Assembly: GCA_034696485.1 (NCBI GenBank)
Contig: JAQIWT010000708.1
Coordinates: 1 to 16,043 of the forward strand
Direction: 5' to 3'
Source of the DNA: Isohypsibius dastychi
Lineage: Eukaryota > Tardigrada > Eutardigrada > Parachela > Isohypsibiidae
DNA: 16,043 nucleotides
Position numbers and translations under genes: made by a program
The notes under the pieces: generated by a model
Databases searched by the model: none
What the model was told of the DNA's origin: nothing
The model's input: the letters and a program-made list of their open reading frames with translations, nothing else
In this document: in pieces, positions 9,164 to 16,043 of the stretch
Layout: each line of letters begins with the position of its first letter
How positions within the stretch are numbered: position 1 is the first letter of the stretch

Positions 9164-10004
9164 TAGGGGTGGCAATTTTTTGGTGAAGTCGACTTTTTTA
9201 GTCACCAAGTGTCACTTTATGGTTAACGTTAAATTTTTTAACCAAGTGAGATTTGACCACTTGGAATTTTGGTGACAATTCTCCTGGTCACTCCAGAAAG
9301 AAGTCAAGTCAACCGAAGTCACTTTGTTTTCAAGTGAAGTCGACTTAGTGATCACTAATTTATTATGAGCAAAATGAATTTCCCAAAACAAGCGCATGGA
9401 TACGAGCAAGTAACGTTGCGGTGGTCAACCGTACGCCAGTTGACGACATTCGTGATTGACATCGAAACTGTCGTGCAACAGGCAAATCAAGGTATATTGG
9501 TAATTTTGCTTTGCTTCACACTCATTTATTTTGAATTCTTTATCGATTGGTATCCGACGGTCTGCAACTTGGTAAAATATCCGATTAATTTGTAAGTTTC
9601 AAACGATAATGTATTGTTTTTACCACCTGCGAGTGGATTTCAAAATTTTAGAAAGAAGAAAAACGATATTTGTTTTGCGGTTCACTACTTTGGATTTGCA
9701 TTTCAGAATAAGTCTGAACGAGAAACCAAACTTTAAATCCAGATAAATTAATACCTGTGATTAATGAAGCAAGATACTCTGCAAGAACGGTCAGGCGGTA
9801 AACGTTTTGATTTTGTACGAAAAAGTGGTTAAAGTGATGGTCAAGTGACTAATCTTTTGAGTGAAGTGAAATATGGTGACTAAAATATTTAACGATTCAA
9901 AAATTAGTCACTTGAAATTTGAGTGAAGTTGTATTTGGTCACCAAAATATTTAGTGAAACCAAAATTTGGTGAAGTGGAGTGAAGTGAAGTTTCGACACC
10001 CCTA
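9164..10004. mobile_element. hAT-like non-autonomous transposable element (841 bp)
   Basis: The left end TAGGGGTGGCAA is mirrored by the right end, whose inverted complement begins TAGGGGTGTCGAA. The octamer GATGAAGT flanks both sides exactly (9156-9163 and 10005-10012), an 8 bp target-site duplication as expected for the hAT superfamily, whose ends often read CAGGGGTGGCAA. Subterminal regions (about 9164-9360 and 9815-10004) are densely packed with GTGAAGT/AAGTGA and TCACTT motifs in both orientations, including two GTGAAGTCGACTT copies at the left; such motifs commonly act as transposase-binding sites. The AT-rich centre has one frame (9365-9595, 76 codons) with no recognisable transposase domain, so mobilisation would need a transposase elsewhere. 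Confidence 0.88.
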
Positions 10005-10012
10005 GATGAAGT

Positions 10013-10617
10013 TCAACCCACCGAAAATCAATATTGCGTCCGACCAGCAAATATAGGTTGGCATGTGTCTGACCGTTCTCGCTAGCCGGTTATAATCGAT
10101 TGCGCAAAATATCCTGGGCTTCAGAGATTTGGACAATTCCGTAGGTTTCAGTCAAACACTGGTTCATGCCGGAAGCAACCCGTATCAATTTTCTGCACGG
10201 TAATACGAGAATCTAAGTAAACTACTGAAACTCGTGATTGTAATTGTTCAGGGAGCAGGCAGTTCATGACACCGTAGTAGCTACGGTATTACAAATCCAG
10301 GGGGCGATGAAATATTTCAATACGACAGAGGAGTTTTGAATTTTCTCACGTTCACGAAGCACAAACTCTATTTAATTGTAAAACCCAGCCACTGTGTTGC
10401 GCTACGTGCAGTAATGCTACGATGTTTCGTATCAGGTGACAATCAAACGCATAACACAAAAACTTAATTGAAATATGTTTGTTAGTAATGTTGTATCCTC
10501 GAAAGATCGGAATGTAAAACGAACGTTGTAAATCTGCGTAAATCTGTTAATTACGCATACTTCCACGCGCGGGTGAATCACGCAACAGCATAAATCGTGA
10601 GAGCAATTAGTATGGTT
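10013..10617. other. 3' flank of astacin C and DNA next to the hAT-like insertion
   Basis: No gene is supported. Parts (about 10390-10615) match the 3' flanks of copies B and D: GTAATGCTACGATG, CAGGTGACAATC and GTGAATCACG blocks occur in the same order. The rest, up to the element, shows nothing recognisable. Confidence 0.5.
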
Positions 10618-12535
10618 TCATCGATTGATTCTTGCTTGAACACATCTGTAGACAACAACAATGAAGTAAACAGAAAGTATACCGGATAGGGCCATCAAGC
10701 AGCAGGCGAAAATGCCCTCGACAACGTCACCTGTTTGATGCACAGTGATTACTTTGACTTACAATAAGTTGAAGATATTCTACTCACGGAGGCTTCGCGG
10801 TTTAATGAAGGATTCCCGCAATGCATTCCAGAATCCCGTTTCGACTTTTGGAGGTCTCGGAGAAGGAAAGAGACTCAGAATAGAAGGATGTGGTGTACGA
10901 GCTTTGTAGGCCAGTCCGGCGGCAAATGCAGTGCCGACAACAGGTGGGAACGGTTTAACGGCATCATTGGTTCCATTGTTTGGGCCCCCAACGCTTGCGA
11001 CACCGATACCAGAAGGCTTTTCCTCGCAATCGTACAGCTTCTGAAGCTTGATTTTGTCGAGCTCGGAGAGGCCCTTGCGTTGACCCATATTAACAGCCGC
11101 TTTTTTGTCTTTTGGCTCCAATACTGGCAAGCCATCTCGCCCATAATCGAGTGGTCCAAAGTGCATAATGGAACTGTAGTCATAGGGCAAGCCGAATGTT
11201 TCAAATGATGATTTTCTAAATTTCCGAGGGTTTTCGTCTGAAAAGAAGACTGATTCTTACAACATGCGAAATTTCTGCTGAAAAAGAAAGTGAAAAGCAT
11301 GGACTAGAAAGATATCGGGCTTCCCTGGCAATTGGTCACACAGCGTTTATCAACGACGGTTACTTCCTTCAAGCAAGTAACCAAGGGGTTCTGTAAGTGT
11401 TCTAGGAGTAATTGTATGCGGTGGTTTGAGAGAGGGGCTCCACTGTAACCGGAAATTAAATAAAAAGAAACAACGTGTGTTACATGTATACGTACTTTCG
11501 GAGCTTTTGGTGCAATAGAAAAAGGGACCCGAAATGAAATCAATGTTGCGTTTGGTATTTAGGGACTTCTTTTGTTTGTACCTCAACAGAACTTTACAGC
11601 AATATTAAACTGGTGATCCCGTACAAAAGACTGCATGCTTCGTAGTTGCTCAATAAAACTTAAAAAACATCAGCCGGGAGTTTTTGTAATTTGACCAAAC
11701 GCTTCGATGAATTCTCAAGCTCCTGAAAAACCTGGATTCAGCGAAGCCGGATTTTATGTAGGTTCAAAAACGGTTGCGATTTAAAAGAATAAATTGTTTC
11801 AGAACTGACCTCCGTGAAGATTTTCCGGCTTGAACTCGAGGAATTGATCCCGGTCTTGGCGAGTGTGTTCGTGATGGAAGCCGAGAGCATGTAGCAGCTC
11901 GTGGAGAACCAACCCTTTCCCCTTTTCAACACGAGTAAAAATGTCTCCCGACAGGTGCAGGTACTGCACCCCTCCTCGTCGGCCAACAACGGTATCACGA
12001 CTGAAACAGACATCTGTTCATACACTGCAAATAGTCAGAACTCCTAGTAAGAACCACACTTACAAAGGCGCGCGTGAGATAGCAATGTAGTCGGTCTGAT
12101 TGGTTTGGTGTTTAAACTTGATGCAAGAAGCTCCTTCCAGATCAGCGATAGCTTCATCGATCTTGTGCAGTTCCTTCTCAGCTGAAATAGACGTCATCAG
12201 AGAAAACATCAGGAGAAATCTAATTCTAATTCTACTCATACCAAAATCATCAATTATTTTGAAAGGTATGATACGATCTGGCCAGATAAGGTGTCGATAT
12301 TCACTGGTTTTATTGGTGACCTAGAGGAGAACTGTGTCAGCATCATTTTTCCTTACGAATCAAGACTGAAAGATACAATTATGTAGCTTACATCGATGGC
12401 TTTTAGCTCAAGAATTTCGGAGTCTGTGCGTTGCGTAGATTCGCCTGACAGGCGAGGGTTTTCCGACTTCTGGTTCATTTCCATACGGGTGAATCCAAGT
12501 GTAAGCAGCAGAGCAAACGTGGCCAATGTAAACAT
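10618..12535 (-). CDS. Membrane-anchored astacin metallopeptidase, copy C; catalytic motif intact
   Basis: Six exons (12392-12535, 12242-12320, 12064-12181, 11810-12000, 10788-11237, 10618-10757) give 373 residues in one frame. The order is a short signal peptide (about 1-17), an astacin domain ending at LYDC (C248), a 79-residue stem containing a hydrophobic [11 protein letters not shown] stretch, a transmembrane helix (about 340-364) and a basic tail. The zinc signature is complete ([19 protein letters not shown] from H147) and the Met-turn is SIMHF, so this is the only copy with all three His ligands, the catalytic Glu and the Met-turn visible. Phe204 stands where astacins usually have the zinc-contacting Tyr (SxMHY). 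The Cys pair that closes the GRxGG loop is gone (R115, F135). The RARR pro-site of A and D is not kept. The start of A and B aligns with CTG here, so the ATG used is a few codons downstream. Confidence 0.88.
10758..10787 (-). other. 30-nt intron 5 of astacin C with in-frame stop
   Basis: The donor is GTGAGTAG and the acceptor TTGTAAG. It sits in phase 1, and bases 6-8 are TAG, so retention gives a soluble form ending two codons after the exon. The donor is the strongest of the three. Confidence 0.7.
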
Positions 12536-12662
12536 GATAGATGTTCTCAGATAGCACAGTTCAGAAAACAGTGATCAGGTCGTGAGAAGTTTGTGGACGG
12601 GGGAAAAATCGTCAGAAATAAACCGCAACAAGAACAAGCGTAACGTGAAAGCTACCGTAAAA

Positions 12663-12730
12663 TGCAGAGTGGTTTTCGATTCGACTGCAAAGGTTGCGTA
12701 ATTGATCAGACTTGCTAATTGATTTTGCAT
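12663..12730 (-). promoter_or_regulatory. Conserved astacin upstream block, copy C
   Basis: This is the most diverged instance of the shared block, 128 bp from the copy C start. It keeps ATGCAAAA, CAATTAGCAAGTCTGATCA and the GAATCGAA core, but ACGCCA has become ACGCAA and CCAAT has become CCACT. Confidence 0.55.
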
Positions 12731-13302
12731 ATCCATTGTGTCTCAGGCCTGGCATCTCAAGCGCTTGTAACTAATTTGAATGCATTCGACGTTGTGCATG
12801 ATAACCTGGAACGCCTTCGTGCATATATGGCATTTGATCTCTAGGCAGGATTTTCTTACTGGCAAACAAGTTAACATTGTCTGGACTGTCGGGGTTCCGA
12901 AACGAGGTCTCTTGAAAACTCACCATGAAAACGTGAAGAGTTTCAGGAAATGTTATCTTCGCGTGATTGACTGGTGTATTTTGAGGCAGTTAAAGATGAG
13001 TATGGATACGGAATAAATAAAGGGTATTGACTTCTAACGGATCGCGAAAGTGCGGAACAATCTGTGCCGTTTCAACTTGGACTCTGGACAGTTCAGTTAT
13101 GCTACGATGGTTTTGCACCAGCTGACCGCAAACCCCACATACGACGGGCAATTCACAGCAAACGTATGTGAGGAAATTCCATCACAATTAACTCGAGAAC
13201 AAATATCAGAATACGAAAGCGATCGATGTCAATCTGTTTCTGATTCGATTCCACGAACCGGTGAATCACGTGACAGTAGAAATCATGAACAGCCAGGTTT
13301 TT
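12731..13302. other. Intergenic region between astacin D (3' side) and astacin C (5' side)
   Basis: No gene is supported. About 12770-12830 continues the upstream homology with the other copies (TGCATTCGAC-TTGTGCATGATAA). About 13085-13302 is the copy D 3' flank, homologous to that of copy B. It includes GTTTCTGATTCGATTCCA (13236-13253), which also occurs in the upstream blocks of copies A and B. The plus-strand frames here are shadows. Confidence 0.55.
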
Positions 13303-15145
13303 CTAATTAATTCTCGATCGCACGCATTTCTGTACAAAGACCGTCAAGTAAACGAAAACAACAGCGCAAAAAACAATCAAACACCAAGCGAGGATGCCGC
13401 CGACAACGCCACCTAATTGGTGCACAGTGGTTACTTTTACTTAAAATAAGCGGAAGATATTCTACCCACGGGAGCGTCGCCGCTTACCGAAGACTCGCCG
13501 GAATGCATTCCAGAACCCCGTTTCGACTTTTGGAGGTCTCGGTGGAAGGAGACTCAGAATAGAAGGTAATGGTGGATGGGCCTTTCGAACCAGTGCGGCG
13601 CCGATTGCAGCGCCGATAACAGGTGGGAGCCCTTTGATAAGCCTATCCAGGGTTTCAGTGCTCATGCCCCCAACGCTTGCGCCGCCATCGCTTTCACCTC
13701 CAATGCTAGACGGCTTTTCCTCACAATCGTACATTTTCTGAAGCTTGATTTTGTCAAGTTCGGAAAGGCCTTTGCGTTGACCCATGTTGGCAGCCGCTTC
13801 TTTGTCTTTTGGCACCAATACCGGCAAGCCATCTCGTCCATAATCGAGTGGTCCAAAGTGCATGATGGAACTGTAGTCATAGGGCAAACCGAATGTCTCA
13901 TATGAAGATTTCTCAAATTCTCGAGGGTCTGCATCTACAAATAAACAAATCTTTCACACACAAACTGTGGTATGGTATCTATAACATTCAGTGAAAATTA
14001 TGGTCTATGGAGAACTCTTGCCACTCTGGAAACTGGTCACTCTTAATCCATCAACTACAGTACCTGTGAGAACAGCAATTTTGGAAGCCCATAGACATCG
14101 TGTCGTATGAAAACGCAATTTTAAATCTCAAATTTTCACCGATATTCTGGGGAAGAACGGTATTCAATGCTTACGAAAACTTCACAGCGGCATTAACAAA
14201 AATATTTTCACGCCAAGTACCACTTCTTCCGAAGTGGCTAAATAAGTTTCAAAGAGAACCTCGGTTGAAAACTTTTCAGGTTCTTTTAGCAATTGTTCTG
14301 ATGAATTCCACAACAACCAAGCATTTATCAGCGCCCGTGCTAGAAATTCTGGAAATTCCAAAAACGACTACAGGAAAAAAGGATTTATGGATTTATTTGA
14401 AACTCACCTTTGCGAAGATTTTCTGGCTTGAATTCGATGAACTGATCTCGGTCTGTGCGAGTGTGTTCGCCATGTAAGCCGAGAGCATGAAGGAGCTCGT
14501 GAAGGACCAATCCCTTTCCATTTTCAACGTTTGCGGATATCTGTTCAGACAAGAACAGGAACTGCTTCCCACCTTGTCGCCTGACCACGGATTTACCGCT
14601 AGAAGAGAGAATCGTCTTGAAATCCCACAAACTAGGAATAAATAGAAACAACCAAGAACCGCCACTCACATTGCCCCGGGTGAAATTGCGATGTAGTCGG
14701 TCTGATTGGTTCGTGGTTCGAACTTGATGCAAGAAGCTGCTTGTAGATCAGCCATTGCTTGCCCGATTTTCAGCATCTCCTCTTTAGCTGTAACAAAACT
14801 TTGTCAGTAAACGATGCGAAAACTTATTCAGTTCTTCTCATACCGAAATCGAGGCTGAGTGTAAAGAGAATGATGCGATTTGGCCAAATAGGGTGTCGAA
14901 ATCCATCGGTATTGTCAGTGACCTACGCAAAAAACAGCTTCGTGATTTTCGAGCTTCAAAAATTAGTCGAAAACAATTGCCAATCAAATGTACATGAATA
15001 TTTTTACCGTTTGTTCAACCACGGGAATTCCGCGGCGTGCACGTTCTGAATTTCCGCCAGACGAACGGGGTGCCAAATTTTCCAACATTTCCCCACGACA
15101 GGACCAAAATGCCAGGAACAGTATCAACGTTACCGGTATAGACAT
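13303..15145 (-). CDS. Membrane-anchored astacin-like protein, copy D; third zinc ligand lost
   Basis: Six exons (15008-15145, 14844-14922, 14670-14787, 14408-14598, 13470-13934, 13303-13439) give 375 residues. The order is signal peptide (about 1-18), a short pro-region with ERARRG, astacin domain ending at MYDC (C246), an 84-residue stem (five codons longer than in B and C, with added Gly/Ser), a transmembrane helix (about 342-366) and the tail KCVRSRIN. The zinc signature starts at H145 but reads [19 protein letters not shown]: the third zinc His is Gly155, with a His just before it. The Met-turn SIMHF is intact. C119 and C139 of copies A and B are replaced by Gly and Ser. The frame is clean, so the protein is probably made, but normal zinc binding is doubtful; a rescue by the neighbouring His is possible but unproven. 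The ancestral start codon is ACG here; the next in-frame ATG is used. Confidence 0.86.
13440..13469 (-). other. 30-nt intron 5 of astacin D with in-frame stop
   Basis: The donor is GTGGGTAG and the acceptor TTTTAAG; the phase is 1 and bases 6-8 are TAG. Splicing gives an in-frame join from the basic KRRRS segment into the membrane exon; retention ends the protein two codons later. Confidence 0.7.
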
Positions 15146-15261
15146 GGTGAATGGCCTCGTGTAGAAGAGTCAATTGGGTGCGGGGAAACGGAGAAAGAAA
15201 TGAAAAGAAACGGAAAGAATGGAAAAAGCAATGAAATTTACCGAACTACGAATGAACGGTC

Positions 15262-15269
15262 CTTATATA
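15262..15269 (-). promoter_or_regulatory. TATA box of astacin D
   Basis: TATATAAG on the minus strand lies 117 bp upstream of the copy D start codon and just downstream of the conserved upstream block. The transcript leader would be pyrimidine-rich. The other copies lack a clear TATA box at this place. Confidence 0.55.
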
Positions 15270-15284
15270 CTTACAGTACTGCAA

Positions 15285-15354
15285 CGCAGATTGGTTTCTG
15301 ATTCAATAACAAAAGTGGCGTGATCAGTTTGACTTGCTAATTTCTTATGCAAAT
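15285..15354 (-). promoter_or_regulatory. Conserved astacin upstream block, copy D
   Basis: This instance lies 140 bp from the copy D start, immediately upstream of its TATA box. It carries an exact octamer (ATTTGCAT, as bound by POU factors), then AATTAGCAAGTC, GATCACGCCACTTTTG, and CAGAAACCAATCTGCG with a CCAAT motif. Its position beside a TATA box supports a promoter-proximal role for the block in all copies. Confidence 0.65.
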
Positions 15355-16043
15355 TAATCATTTTTCAGCAACGTCGATGTTCGATGTTGTGCATCTTTAT
15401 CTGGAACGCAATAGTTTCTACATTTGATACGACAGCACTGGACAGCTGAGCAAAGAGGATGACCATGACCCTAGCCAAAGAAGAAAAACGGCTGTCCACT
15501 TTTAGACAATTCTCGGCTTACACAGTTTTTTAACGATAAAAAAGTGTAGTATGTCCACGACACATGATGTCTTTCAGGGTTCTGATCGATACACTGTAGT
15601 CAAGAACGTCAAAATTTGCACAGACCGCAAAGTACGACCAGGATCGGCATCTTTACAACCTCAAGAAATAATGACCTTTCGCCCAGCACGGTATTCTCGA
15701 TCGTTACAAGCCTTCACCTGCATCCAGCCAAATCAAGCATTACTATCGTTTTTCTCTTTCATTCAACTTGTAAAAAGAAATGAATGGCTGATTGAATGTC
15801 TAGAAATGCAGGAAATCCGAATGATTTACGGTACGCAAGACGTACCGACGCTACGCCGACGTGCCTGTTCGCTTGGCTGTACACAGTGTACTGGAAATGG
15901 TTATGTTGAACATTAACTCCGGAAATCAGATTTCAGTTTTGACTATTGATTCTGGTTCAGAATTTCGCGGCGAATCGAATGGCATCAGCCGTTTTTCGAT
16001 CGGACTTCCGGTTCAAGAGTTGGCGAAACAGGCAAACGTCATA
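15355..16043. other. Right-hand flank: astacin D upstream DNA and unassigned sequence
   Basis: About 15360-15420 still matches the upstream DNA of the other astacins (ACGTCGATGTTCGATGTTGTGCAT). From about 15540 there is a plus-strand frame of 121 codons (15551-15916) with no recognised domain and no convincing splice signals. A second plus-strand frame (15825-16043, open at the edge) follows in another register. Neither is assigned. Confidence 0.35.
15825..16043 (+). other. Unassigned open frame running off the right edge
   Basis: Seventy-three codons are open with no stop to the window end. The frame contains LNINSGNQISVLTIDSGSEF, which vaguely recalls the D-[ST]-G-[AS] active-site loop of retropepsins. 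It overlaps the end of a 121-codon frame in a different register, as in a retroelement gag/pro overlap, but downstream residues do not look typical. It may be chance. Confidence 0.15.

Noticed and set aside
9365-9595. 76-codon frame inside the hAT-like element as a gene
   Set aside because: No hATC dimerisation or RNase H-like motif is visible; it is probably a chance frame in AT-rich sequence.
13050-13310. 86-codon plus-strand frame
   Set aside because: It lies in the 3' flank and last exon of astacin D on the opposite strand; homologous DNA at copy B does not keep it open.
14100-14477. 125-codon plus-strand frame
   Set aside because: It covers astacin D intron 4 and runs antisense into exon 4, and has no recognisable domain.

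Overview
The window is eukaryotic genomic DNA, most likely from a small invertebrate with a compact genome. Every gene I can support is on the minus strand and is split by short GT-AG introns, mostly 49-85 nt. The protein families (astacin metallopeptidases with signal peptides, and a BTB-BACK-kelch protein) are typical of animals. A tardigrade or other small ecdysozoan would fit the intron size and gene type, but the sequence does not settle the species.

Layout from left to right. Positions 1-62 are a pure C run at the window edge. Positions ~240-2088 hold astacin copy A (exons 1-4 only; its 3' exons are not visible), with a ~490 bp terminal-inverted-repeat element in its intron 4. Positions 2918-4948 hold astacin copy B, complete in six exons. 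Positions 6147-8970 hold a BTB-BACK-kelch gene in nine exons, with one in-frame stop or an unrecognised micro-intron in exon 7. Positions 9164-10004 hold an 841 bp hAT-like non-autonomous element with a perfect 8 bp target-site duplication, just upstream of the kelch gene. Positions 10618-12535 hold astacin copy C and 13303-15145 astacin copy D, each complete in six exons. The right end (15355-16043) is intergenic, with one unassigned open frame running off the edge.

The four astacins share exon phases and coding lengths for exons 2, 3 and 4 (79, 118 and 191 nt in every copy), a conserved ~68 bp block 110-140 bp upstream of each start codon, and homologous intergenic DNA. This is a tandem array made by segmental duplication. 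A and B form one similar pair and C and D another; the kelch gene lies between the pairs.

The most interesting signal is a short sixth exon, missed if each gene is ended at the first stop codon. In B, C and D a 30 nt intron removes that stop and joins, in frame, an exon encoding a transmembrane helix and a short basic tail. Spliced products would be membrane-anchored astacins; intron-retaining products would end two codons into the intron and be secreted. The array also shows catalytic decay under intact reading frames: B has lost a zinc-binding His and the Met-turn Met, D has lost another zinc-binding His, and only C keeps the full zinc-ligand set plus the Met-turn.
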